Shown: positions 15,858 through 21,713, counted from the stretch's first letter. The stretch is 33,634 nt of DNA from a virus (IMGVR_UViG_3300030329_004342:1-33634), one strand, 5' to 3'. Translations and numbers: made by a program. Notes: generated by a model not told the origin, from the sequence alone.

Positions 15858-15955
15858 TGAGTAGTTTGACATTACAGATTCTACATATAATGATATTTGC
15901 TGTATGGGGTTGCTTTATGGTGTGGGCAATATTTGGGATGGATCAAAATGATTAA
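15857..15955 (+). CDS. Micro-membrane protein, 32 residues
   Basis: ATG 15857 overlaps the upstream stop by one base. The peptide is one hydrophobic segment (LTLQILHIMIFAVWGCFMVW) with a short polar end (GMDQND), so it should span the membrane once. It overlaps the next tiny gene by 8 bases (ATGATTAA). Its early position argues against a lysis role; superinfection exclusion or interference with a host membrane protein are possibilities. Confidence 0.55.
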   Translation: MSSLTLQILHIMIFAVWGCFMVWAIFGMDQND

Positions 15956-16034
15956 AAGGGTTTTAGTTTATTTGGTAATGCTCACATTTTGTTTCCAATG
16001 TTGGTATGAATTAATTAATTACATAATCGGATAA
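15948..16034 (+). CDS. Micro-membrane protein, 28 residues
   Basis: ATG 15948 lies inside the end of the preceding tiny gene. The peptide has a basic start (MIKR) and a hydrophobic segment (VLVYLVMLTFCFQCWYELIN) with two cysteines. The positive N-terminus and single hydrophobic stretch suggest one membrane pass. The pair with the 32-residue protein looks like a co-translated unit. It is too short for family assignment. Confidence 0.48.
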   Translation: MIKRVLVYLVMLTFCFQCWYELINYIIG

Positions 16035-16044
16035 GGAAAAGAAA

Positions 16045-16605
16045 ATGGCACAATACAAAAACAAGGAGACAGGGATGGATAAAAATAATATGGATGTGCA
16101 TTATAGTATGAAATCTTATGAGTGGGCAACCCCTCAAGCCTTATTTGACAAATTAAATGCTGAGTTTGGTTTTACTCTTGATCCTTGTTGCACAAAAGAG
16201 TCAGCAAAATGCAAAAAATATTATACAAAAGAAGATGATGGTTTAAGCCAAGACTGGACTAATGAAATAGTATTTATGAATCCACCATATGGTAGAGAAA
16301 TTTCAAAATGGATAGAAAAAGCATATAAAGAATCATTGAAAGGTGCAACAGTAGTATGTTTAATCCCAGCTAGAACAGATACTAAATACTATCATAATTA
16401 TATATTTCCATTTGCTGAAATTAGATTTTTGAAAGGCAGGGTTAAGTTTGAAAAAGAAGGATACTATGCTCCAGCACCATTTCCATCTGCAATAGCAATA
16501 TTTAATGAGACTAAAACAGAAAATGTTTCTGAGGAAACTATACTTGCTAACAAAGTTAATAGGTTGAAAGATATGGGATATGAAATAACAAAGGAGAACA
16601 AATAA
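16045..16605 (+). CDS. DNA N6-adenine methyltransferase (phage Dam-like)
   Basis: The product (186 residues from ATG 16045) has the phage adenine methyltransferase pattern: EWATPQALFDKLNAEFGFTL near residues 26-45, LDPCC at 45-49, and the catalytic NPPY at 79-82 followed by G. It should transfer a methyl group from S-adenosylmethionine to adenine N6 in DNA, probably shielding phage DNA from restriction. An alternative start at 16075 has the stronger ribosome binding site (AAGGAG, 6 bases upstream) and would give 176 residues beginning MDKNNMDVHYS; both are possible. The gene lies among early genes and is followed directly by a small gene. Confidence 0.85.
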   Translation: MAQYKNKETGMDKNNMDVHYSMKSYEWATPQALFDKLNAEFGFTLDPCCTKESAKCKKYYTKEDDGLSQDWTNEIVFMNPPYGREISKWIEKAYKESLKGATVVCLIPARTDTKYYHNYIFPFAEIRFLKGRVKFEKEGYYAPAPFPSAIAIFNETKTENVSEETILANKVNRLKDMGYEITKENK

Positions 16606-16752
16606 ATGGAGAGCTATTTTATGTATGAGGGCAAAAAGGCTAAACATTTTGCAACATCCCGTTGGGGATTAATTTCGCAAGTAACTATATATTATGTAAA
16701 AAATACGAAATTGTTTAATAAATTATATAATATAAAGCGAAGGGGGTTTTGA
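16606..16752 (+). CDS. Small basic protein, 48 residues, unknown
   Basis: ATG 16606 lies directly after the methyltransferase stop and 8 bases after AGGAGA. The stop (TGA 16750-16752) overlaps the next ATG. The peptide is basic and aromatic (MESYFMYEGKKAKHFATSRW, ending NIKRRGF). The perfect fit between neighbours and the good ribosome binding site support it as a real gene despite its size. Function unknown. Confidence 0.5.
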   Translation: MESYFMYEGKKAKHFATSRWGLISQVTIYYVKNTKLFNKLYNIKRRGF

Positions 16753-17150
16753 TGATTAAGGGCGAGCTTACAAGTGCAGACATCTGGGACTTTGTAGATT
16801 TCAGGGATTTGCTAGGAATTACTAGAGCTACAACCCTTCACGATTGGGACATACATATAGAAGAATGTGCTGTTTATTATAAATTAAATCATTACGAGGG
16901 GCATTTTGAGATTGATATTGATAGAGTTGTGATTGATTTTGAATATTCGGATCTAAATGATGAAAATAGATTTAAAAGTTCAAAACATAGGACTCTGGAT
17001 CTCTCAGATTGGGAAATTGGGATAACCTTGCAATCAAAAGCAGACGACGAATATGGGGGAGAGATCAAGCGAAGATCTTTTGGAGTGTATCCTTACCAAA
17101 TGGAGATAGACAAAGGGCAAAAGCTCTTAATAAAATTTGTAGTTAGCTAA
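16752..17150 (+). CDS. Early protein of unknown function, 132 residues
   Basis: I start it at ATG 16752, which overlaps the upstream TGA by one base and follows GAAGGGGG; a TTG one codon earlier is also in frame. The protein is acidic and beta-rich (HFEIDIDRVVIDFEYSD, WEIGITLQSK, KLLIKFVVS), with no Cys-based or catalytic motif. It could be a small beta-barrel or sandwich domain. No family is recognised. Confidence 0.65.
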   Translation: MIKGELTSADIWDFVDFRDLLGITRATTLHDWDIHIEECAVYYKLNHYEGHFEIDIDRVVIDFEYSDLNDENRFKSSKHRTLDLSDWEIGITLQSKADDEYGGEIKRRSFGVYPYQMEIDKGQKLLIKFVVS

Positions 17151-17171
17151 AAAAAAGAAGAAGGAGAAAAG

Positions 17172-17573
17172 ATGGACATTAAAGACCTAGCAAAGAAATA
17201 TGGGTTGAAGCGAGATGATTTCTGGGAGTTGCACGGAAATTGGATTTTGACTCACGATGCAGTAACCAAAATTATGCACGAAGAAGGCATAATAATAAAA
17301 CGATTAGAGTCAATTTTTCAATCTGAAGATTCAAGCCGGTTTATTGTAACGGCATCAAAGGTTATCAGGGAAGAAAATGGGGATCACAATTTCATTTCTA
17401 TTACTTCAGTTGGCGAAGCAGATCGAAAGAATTGCCGAATCCCTTACCTATCATCAATGGCTGAGAAACGGGGAATTGACCGATGTGTTTTAAAGTTGAT
17501 TAGAGCATATGAATATGGGATATATTCTGAGGTAGAAGCAGATGATTTTAAGAAAGGGGATTCAAATGGCTAA
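17172..17573 (+). CDS. Possible single-strand annealing / recombination-type protein
   Basis: A 133-residue product; ATG 17172 follows AAGAAGGAGAAAAG. The C-terminal half, SITSVGEADRKNCRIPYLSS then MAEKRGIDRCVLKLIRAYEY and YSEVEADDF, has the order GEA...MAEKR..DR..LKL...G.YSE.EA that I associate with small phage DNA-annealing or ssDNA-binding proteins (Rad52-like in pattern). The N-terminal part (DIKDLAKKYGLKRDDFWELH) is helical. It sits in the replication region before the origin candidate. The function is a guess from motif memory and context. Confidence 0.4.
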   Translation: MDIKDLAKKYGLKRDDFWELHGNWILTHDAVTKIMHEEGIIIKRLESIFQSEDSSRFIVTASKVIREENGDHNFISITSVGEADRKNCRIPYLSSMAEKRGIDRCVLKLIRAYEYGIYSEVEADDFKKGDSNG

Positions 17574-17700
17574 AGTTAAGGGGATTTGGTTGAAAAGTCG
17601 CAGATACATTGAATGCAATGACTTTGAGTTTGATATGTATGTTGAATCTATAAAGAAGAAAAGGTTGCTTAAAACGGCAAAATCAAAAGAAAAAACATAA
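17566..17700 (+). CDS. Small basic protein, 44 residues, unknown
   Basis: ATG 17566 overlaps the upstream gene by 8 bases and follows AAAGGGGATTCA. The peptide (MAKVKGIWLKSRRYIECNDF and on, ending AKSKEKT) is strongly basic with a short acidic patch in the middle. The nested inverted repeat starts 10 bases after its stop. No family is recognised; nucleic-acid binding is plausible from its charge. Confidence 0.5.
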   Translation: MAKVKGIWLKSRRYIECNDFEFDMYVESIKKKRLLKTAKSKEKT

Positions 17701-17709
17701 TTTTAATAT

Positions 17710-17773
17710 AAGAGGGTATCACCTACCTATAAATTCCGCGATTTTTAGGTTTCCTTTTCCTTGATACCCTCTT
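17710..17773 (+). ncRNA. Nested inverted repeat (12-bp outer stem, 10-bp inner stem)
   Basis: AAGAGGGTATCA (17710-17721) pairs perfectly with TGATACCCTCTT (17762-17773). Inside, ACCTATAAAT (17725-17734) pairs with ATTTTTAGGT (17741-17750) with one mismatch, closing a 6-base loop TCCGCG. A pyrimidine-rich bulge (TTCCTTTTCCT) lies on the 3' side only. It separates the first early block from the HTH and replication genes. It may be a terminator (only a short T-run follows), a regulatory RNA, or a DNA cruciform near the origin. Confidence 0.5.
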
Positions 17774-17802
17774 TAAACTTATATAAAGAAGAAGGAGAAA
17801 AG

Positions 17803-18054
17803 ATGACGGGCAAAATGATAGAGAGTTTATTGGAAGATCTGGGAAGGTCGCAAAGATGGTTATCTCAAAAATTGGGAATAACCTCGATGACGGTTTCACT
17901 ATGGATCAAAAATAATACCAAGCTAAAATCAAAATATACAAAAATGATTCTAAAATTAATTTCAGAGGAAGCATATGTATTAAACGACAATGCTAATTGG
18001 CTTAGTAGTTTGATCAAGAATGAGGGGAGAGTTGATGGCTCTAGGTTGGATTAG
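17803..18054 (+). CDS. Small helix-turn-helix DNA-binding protein
   Basis: The start is ATG 17803, 4 bases after AAGGAGA; a TTG at 17761 lies in the inverted repeat and is unlikely. The product has 83 residues. LGRSQRWLSQKLGITSMTVS then LWIKNNTKLKSKYTKMILK is a clear Cro/C1-type helix-turn-helix with the recognition helix at about residues 29-37. It overlaps the replication gene by 20 bases. It could control the promoter at the nested inverted repeat or replication itself. With no integrase visible, it is more likely a Cro-like regulator than a prophage repressor. Confidence 0.68.
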   Translation: MTGKMIESLLEDLGRSQRWLSQKLGITSMTVSLWIKNNTKLKSKYTKMILKLISEEAYVLNDNANWLSSLIKNEGRVDGSRLD

Positions 18055-18895
18055 TTTACACCGGAAGGTTTTAGAAAATCCGGTAATAAAACCAAAGGGA
18101 AGGTTCTCAGATTTTGAGGCTTGGGTATTTTTACTGCTTAAAGCTAGTCACGAAGAAAACAAGGTGCGAGTTGGGACATACATATATAAAGTGAAATCTG
18201 GAGATATAATAACATCACAGAAAAAACTTTGTTTGAGGTTCAAATGGGGCAACTCAAAGCTGAGAAATTTTTTAAAAATGCTAGAATCTGATGAAATGAT
18301 AGCAGTTGAAACAAATTGCAAATTAACACGGATAACTATATTGAATTTCGACCAGTTGCAGAATAAACAAATCGCAAATAAATCAAAAACAAACCAAAAA
18401 CAAATCGCTAATAAATCAGAAACAAATACATATAATAATGATAATAAACTTAATAATGTAAATAAAAGAAAAGACAAATTCTCCAGAGAGGTTGTGGCTC
18501 ATTGTGTGAAAAGCAACTATCTGGATAAAGAGGGACAAGTTTATTTTCCAGAATTAGTTGAGGAATTTATTGGATATTGGACTGAGATGAATCGAACTAA
18601 AACACGGATGCGATTTGAGATGGAGAAAACTTTTGAGATAAGCAGAAGGATCTCTACTTGGATAGCAAGGCATAAAGATTGGGGAAAAACCAATATAAAG
18701 AACAAAGAGATCAACGAATTTAAATTAGATTCTACGGGCAATGCTTATATTGGTTATTGCTCAAAGTGTAATAAATCGGATTTCTATGATAAATATAATA
18801 TCAGAAATGTTGATAGCAGTTGTTGTAATGTTAAAATAAACCCAAAAAGGAGAAAAGATGAAAAAAGTAATAAATCAAGTTATGCAAACCAATGA
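18035..18895 (+). CDS. Replication initiator / replisome organiser (DnaD-like N-terminal winged helix)
   Basis: I use ATG 18035, preceded by GAGGGGAGA at proper spacing; ATG 18020 is upstream without a site. The product has 286 residues. The N-terminal 110 residues (ALGWISLHRKVLENPVIKPK; FEAWVFLLLKASHEENKV; SGDIITSQKKLCLRFKWG) match the winged-helix start of phage replication initiators. A low-complexity linker with a duplicated IANKS.TN unit follows (about 111-135). Next comes a helical module (FIGYWTEMNRTKTRMRFEME then STWIARHKDW) common in such initiators. The C-terminal part has Cys pairs (CSKC, CC) that may bind zinc. It probably binds the origin in its own gene and loads the host helicase. 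Confidence 0.75.
   Translation: MALGWISLHRKVLENPVIKPKGRFSDFEAWVFLLLKASHEENKVRVGTYIYKVKSGDIITSQKKLCLRFKWGNSKLRNFLKMLESDEMIAVETNCKLTRITILNFDQLQNKQIANKSKTNQKQIANKSETNTYNNDNKLNNVNKRKDKFSREVVAHCVKSNYLDKEGQVYFPELVEEFIGYWTEMNRTKTRMRFEMEKTFEISRRISTWIARHKDWGKTNIKNKEINEFKLDSTGNAYIGYCSKCNKSDFYDKYNIRNVDSSCCNVKINPKRRKDEKSNKSSYANQ
18365..18475 (+). other. Candidate replication origin: two iteron-like repeats plus AT-rich segment inside the initiator gene
   Basis: A 29-base direct repeat occurs at 18365-18393 and 18398-18426, starting AAACAAATCGC in both, with two mismatches and a period of 33 bases. Immediately after come about 49 bases of almost pure A+T (18427-18475; TATAATAATGATAATAAAC is part), the kind of segment that melts easily. 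Iterons inside the initiator gene next to an AT-rich segment is the lambda O arrangement. Both repeats are also coding (linker IANKS.TN), so a purely protein-level duplication is the alternative. Confidence 0.5.
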
Positions 18896-19583
18896 TTATT
18901 CTTTATTTAAAAAGATGAAAGGCAATAGGGATGTGAATATTGCACACCATAAAAGATTAAAAAAATCAATAGAGGAAGAATCGCTTCAAGTTCCAATAAT
19001 AGTAAATGAAAAAATGGAAATATGCGATGGGCAAACTCGCTTTGGAGTGTGGAAAGAATTAAAATTACCAGTAATATATATAGTAGTCAAAGGATATAGT
19101 TTACCACAAGTCCAGAGGCTTAACAGCAATATTAAAAATTGGACATTAAAAGATTTTGCTGATTGCTACTGTGATTTAAATAATAAAAATTACCTACAAT
19201 ATAGAGATTTTGTGGGAAAATATGGATTGGGGGGCTATGAATCAATCGCAATGCTTTCTGGGACACCTAATGGCTCTGGGAAAAATTTCGAGAGGTTCAA
19301 GACCGGGCAGTTTAAAGTTAAATCATATAGAAAAGCTTGTAAAGAAGCAGAAAAAGTGATTCAGATGGAGCAATATTACGAAGGATATAAAAGGAGATCT
19401 TTTGTTTTTGCTTTGTTGCAATTAATAAATAATAAGGAGTTTGATTTTGCTCAATTACTCCAAAAATTATCTTACCAATCAACAAAATTAGTGCATTGTA
19501 CAAATAAGATCCAATATTTAAGCTTATTGCAAGATATTTATAACTACAATTCCAAAAAGAAAGTTAATTTAATGTATAGCTAA
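18858..19583 (+). CDS. ParB/Srx-like domain protein
   Basis: A 241-residue product; ATG 18858 overlaps the initiator gene by 38 bases but has a strong site (AAAAAGGAGAAAAG). Residues 25-78 show the ParB/sulfiredoxin-like pattern: helix HHKRLKKSIEEESLQVPIIV, then the loop CDGQTR at 56-61, then RFGVWKELKLPVIYIVV. The rest is helical and basic. Phage ParB-like proteins of this kind act as nucleases or nucleotide-dependent DNA-binding proteins; the catalytic type cannot be decided here. It is the first of two ParB-type genes in this genome (the other is at 21698). Confidence 0.65.
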   Translation: MKKVINQVMQTNDYSLFKKMKGNRDVNIAHHKRLKKSIEEESLQVPIIVNEKMEICDGQTRFGVWKELKLPVIYIVVKGYSLPQVQRLNSNIKNWTLKDFADCYCDLNNKNYLQYRDFVGKYGLGGYESIAMLSGTPNGSGKNFERFKTGQFKVKSYRKACKEAEKVIQMEQYYEGYKRRSFVFALLQLINNKEFDFAQLLQKLSYQSTKLVHCTNKIQYLSLLQDIYNYNSKKKVNLMYS

Positions 19584-19593
19584 GGGGGAGAAA

Positions 19594-19947
19594 ATGAGAG
19601 TAACAAGGATATATAATATACAAAAAAGCAATGTAAGATGTTTTTTTGATCTGGAAATAATAGAAGGTGCTGTAATAAAGGGTTTTAAATTAGTATCTGG
19701 TAGCAAGGGCGACTTTATTTCCGGACCTTCTTATAAAAAAGAAGATGGGGAGTACCAGAACATCGCTTGGATAAGAGAACCGGCAAGCTCTAATATACTC
19801 GAAACCATAAAAGCACTATATGATAAAAATAGAGAAGGTGCTTACAATGTTGTAAATATGGATAAAGGTAGAGCCACTTATTTGAACGAGGTGGGGACAA
19901 AAAATGAGACCAAGCCAGAAGATGCATTTGGGGATCTCCCGTTCTAA
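19594..19947 (+). CDS. SpoVG-like nucleic-acid-binding protein with SSB-type acidic tip
   Basis: The 117-residue product matches the SpoVG fold pattern over residues 1-85: V-T-R-I-Y-N-I, a strand with VRCFFDLEIIEGAVIKGFKL, then SGSKGDFISGPSYKKEDGEY and QNIAWI. SpoVG proteins bind DNA and RNA. The last eight residues, DAFGDLPF, look like the acidic C-terminal tip of bacterial single-strand binding proteins (usually DDDIPF), which recruits replication partners. I infer that it serves as the phage's ssDNA-binding protein. It overlaps the next gene by one base. Confidence 0.65.
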   Translation: MRVTRIYNIQKSNVRCFFDLEIIEGAVIKGFKLVSGSKGDFISGPSYKKEDGEYQNIAWIREPASSNILETIKALYDKNREGAYNVVNMDKGRATYLNEVGTKNETKPEDAFGDLPF

Positions 19948-20276
19948 TGGCTATAAGAAAACTAGAACCTCTAATACGGGATATATTGGAAACAGATGAA
20001 AAGGCAAGAGATAATGATGATTATTTATTTGTACAAATCTGCAAACAATATATCTCGCATTGGAAGGGATTAGATTTAAATACATTCTTTTTTTATATGG
20101 AAAATAATGCTGTGCCTAATTATAGATCTGTAACTAGATGCCGATCAAAATTGCAAGAGCTAAATGAGGATCTTAGGGGCAAGATGTATGGAAAAAGAAA
20201 AGAACAAGGCGAAAAAGTTAAAGAGGAATTATTACAATGGAAAGAGGTAAACAAAAATCAAGGAGACCTATTTTAA
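19947..20276 (+). CDS. Replication-region protein ending in a clamp-binding-like motif
   Basis: A 109-residue helical, charged protein coupled to the SpoVG-like gene by TAATG. The stretch PNYRSVTRCRSKLQELNEDL is, as I recall, a pattern shared by small phage early proteins of unknown role. The C-terminus is QGDLF, which fits the QxxLF form of the bacterial beta sliding-clamp binding motif (known at the ends of several host replication proteins). The gene overlaps the next ORF by 40 bases. The clamp link is inference. Confidence 0.6.
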   Translation: MAIRKLEPLIRDILETDEKARDNDDYLFVQICKQYISHWKGLDLNTFFFYMENNAVPNYRSVTRCRSKLQELNEDLRGKMYGKRKEQGEKVKEELLQWKEVNKNQGDLF

Positions 20277-20491
20277 GTGAAACAAAGAAAAAAATAGATC
20301 CAGAAGAATCAAAACAAAAACATACACTTGCTCCAATGGGGAAGATTGAGCAGATAAGAAATGCCCATAAAGTAATGCAACAGAATTTTAAAAAAGAGGG
20401 CAGAGTCACTATGAAGCAACAAGAACGATATAAATGGAGAAAAAAGTTGCAAAAAAAAGTAGGCTATAAAAGTGACAACGATTTATGGTAA
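20237..20491 (+). CDS. Basic protein of unknown function, 84 residues
   Basis: ATG 20237 overlaps the previous gene by 40 bases and follows GAGGAATTATTACA. The product is strongly basic (ERGKQKSRRPILSETKKKID, then RYKWRKKLQKKVGYKSD). The long overlap makes the start uncertain; ATG 20336 (MGKIEQIRN) is a shorter option. It fills an otherwise empty stretch in the replication block. No family is recognised; nucleic-acid binding is likely from charge. Confidence 0.5.
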   Translation: MERGKQKSRRPILSETKKKIDPEESKQKHTLAPMGKIEQIRNAHKVMQQNFKKEGRVTMKQQERYKWRKKLQKKVGYKSDNDLW

Positions 20492-20509
20492 AAAGTATTA
20501 CATTATATT

Positions 20510-20788
20510 ATGGTTCTAGATTTTGAATTAGAGGAATTTGATAGCTTAGCAGAAGATCAGATTGAGGTAATATATGCTTGTTATATGTTGAAATCTATGG
20601 AAAAGCAGTACGGATTTACATTTACTAAATTTTCACTAAGCGAAGAGGTTTATGATAAATGCGAAAAGATGGAATTTTTACAATTTAAATTGAGCCAGCC
20701 AACTATGTTTGAAATATTTGAGGAGCTAGAAGCATTAGGGTTGCTTCAAGATAGACAGACAATTAAAAAGATGATGGCGAAAGGATAA
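20510..20788 (+). CDS. Acidic early protein, 92 residues, unknown
   Basis: Starts at ATG 20510 with only a weak ribosome binding site. The product is acidic and helical (DFELEEFDSLAEDQIEVIYA; FEIFEELEALGLLQDRQTIK). The last 45 residues could form a small helical or wing-like DNA-binding fold, but no motif is clear. It sits between a basic protein gene and a membrane-peptide gene. Unknown function. Confidence 0.52.
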   Translation: MVLDFELEEFDSLAEDQIEVIYACYMLKSMEKQYGFTFTKFSLSEEVYDKCEKMEFLQFKLSQPTMFEIFEELEALGLLQDRQTIKKMMAKG

Positions 20789-20789
20789 A

Positions 20790-20924
20790 ATGAAAACGAA
20801 AAAACCTCTCACACCCGGAGCATTAATTTTTACATTCTTTATTATTATATTTGGTTGGACGACATTTTTATTAGTAAACTACGGGTATTTAAAACTTGTA
20901 TTAAAACTAATAAATATTGACTGA
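20790..20924 (+). CDS. Micro-membrane protein, 44 residues
   Basis: ATG 20790 comes two bases after the preceding stop and follows AAAGGATAA. The peptide has a basic start (MKTKKPLTPG) and one long hydrophobic segment (ALIFTFFIIIFGWTTFLLV), then a polar-basic tail, so it should have its N-terminus inside. Its end overlaps the rusA-like start by 8 bases (TTGACTGA). Unknown role; a third tiny membrane protein among early genes. Confidence 0.55.
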   Translation: MKTKKPLTPGALIFTFFIIIFGWTTFLLVNYGYLKLVLKLINID

Positions 20925-21276
20925 CCTTATAATTATACCCACCACAATATATTCCAGAAACAAGATAGATAAACTCCACTGGAGTAAAAAAACCAAATTG
21001 CGAAATGATTATCAGTATTTAATACGATCGCAAATGCAAATTGAAAAAATTGAGAAAGTTTCTGACCATACAAAGTGTTCGCTGTCTATCCAGATATATA
21101 GAAAAAGGATCATAGATTGGGATAATCTGGTTGGAGGTTGTAAACAGCTAATTGATGCTTTGTGCAAAGAATTGTATATTTATGATGATTCTGACAAATA
21201 TTTAGGAATACCGGAAATAGAGCAACACAAATCTGCTGGCAATGAGTTTGTTTTGATCAGGAGGGAGTTGATTTGA
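20917..21276 (+). CDS. rusA: RusA-type Holliday junction resolvase
   Basis: The 119-residue product has the RusA core: RIIDWDNLVGGCKQLIDALC with acidic pair D67 and D69, followed by YDDSDKY with D90 and D91, matching the catalytic aspartates D70, D72 and D91 of E. coli RusA. It should cut branched DNA during phage recombination or before packaging. No ATG exists before residue 40, so the start is taken as TTG 20917, overlapping the upstream TGA; there is no clear ribosome binding site, so expression probably depends on coupling. Its stop lies within the left arm of the 14-bp inverted repeat. Confidence 0.85.
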   Translation: MTDLIIIPTTIYSRNKIDKLHWSKKTKLRNDYQYLIRSQMQIEKIEKVSDHTKCSLSIQIYRKRIIDWDNLVGGCKQLIDALCKELYIYDDSDKYLGIPEIEQHKSAGNEFVLIRRELI

Positions 21277-21411
21277 GAGTGTATATAAAAAACAGAAAAA
21301 AGTCCAAGACACGATGCTAAATATATCACACATTAGTTGGCTGGAAGTTGCAACTCAACGAGGGGATAATAAAGCCTTGAAAAACAAAAAACTCTACATA
21401 TACACTCTCAA
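21273..21411 (+). repeat. 139-nt element with perfect 14-bp terminal inverted repeats between rusA and HNH genes
   Basis: TTGAGAGTGTATAT (21273-21286) is the exact reverse complement of ATATACACTCTCAA (21398-21411). The left arm contains the TGA of the rusA-like gene and the right arm ends at the A of the HNH gene's ATG. An ideal ribosome binding site, AGGAGG (21259-21264), lies 8 bases before the left arm, while the HNH start has none nearby. If the element were absent, AGGAGG would sit correctly before an ATGA stop/start overlap. It is either an inserted element or an RNA stem that brings the site to the start codon. Confidence 0.65.
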
Positions 21412-21424
21412 TGACTGGGCTTAA
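21314..21424 (+). CDS. Possible 36-residue ORF inside the inverted-repeat element
   Basis: An ATG at 21314 opens a frame (MLNISHISWLEVATQRGDNK and on, ending LNDWA) that closes at the TAA at 21422-21424, inside the HNH gene. There is no ribosome binding site. The segment may be an alternative explanation for the gap between rusA and HNH, but the 14-bp inverted repeat makes a structural role more likely. Low confidence. Confidence 0.2.
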   Translation: MLNISHISWLEVATQRGDNKALKNKKLYIYTLNDWA

Positions 21425-21713
21425 ATTTTTAAACCATATCAGGAAACAAACATATTGCTCTATATGTATGAGAGATGGACCAGTAGAACCGCACCATTTA
21501 AAAGCAGTAGGAATGGGAAGAAATAGAAAAAAAGAAATGGCGAGGCATTATACTTGCATACCGGTGTGCCGACCTTGCCATATGGACTACCATAATATAG
21601 GCATCAAAGATTTTGAGAAGAAGCACGGGATTTCAGTTTATAAGGTAAACCATAGATATTTAGTTGCATACATATTAGCTAATTTGGAGGGTAGAGAATG
21701 GATGGAAATTTAA
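21411..21713 (+). CDS. HNH-like zinc-binding nuclease, 100 residues
   Basis: The product shows CSIC (residues 16-19), EPHHL (27-30) with two His, then CIPVCRPCHMDYHNIG with C53, C56, H57 and H61. A CxxC...HH...CxxCH..H arrangement is typical of small phage HNH-type or recombination nucleases (DUF968-like in layout). ATG 21411 has no ribosome binding site nearby; the nearest, AGGAGG at 21259, is across the inverted-repeat element. It overlaps the ParB-like gene by 16 bases. Following a RusA-type resolvase, it likely acts in recombination or DNA processing. Confidence 0.68.
   Translation: MTGLKFLNHIRKQTYCSICMRDGPVEPHHLKAVGMGRNRKKEMARHYTCIPVCRPCHMDYHNIGIKDFEKKHGISVYKVNHRYLVAYILANLEGREWMEI

Noticed and set aside
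17803-18054. Prophage repressor
   Set aside because: The HTH protein is short and has no dimerisation or peptidase domain, it is co-directional with all genes, and no integrase, excisionase or attachment site is visible.
18365-18426. CRISPR-like repeat
   Set aside because: Only two copies, separated by 4 bases and within a coding linker; there are no spacers of normal size and no cas genes.
21273-21411. Insertion sequence
   Set aside because: No transposase can be encoded in 139 nt and no convincing target duplication flanks it (only a 3-base TGA match), so it is reported as an inverted-repeat element instead.
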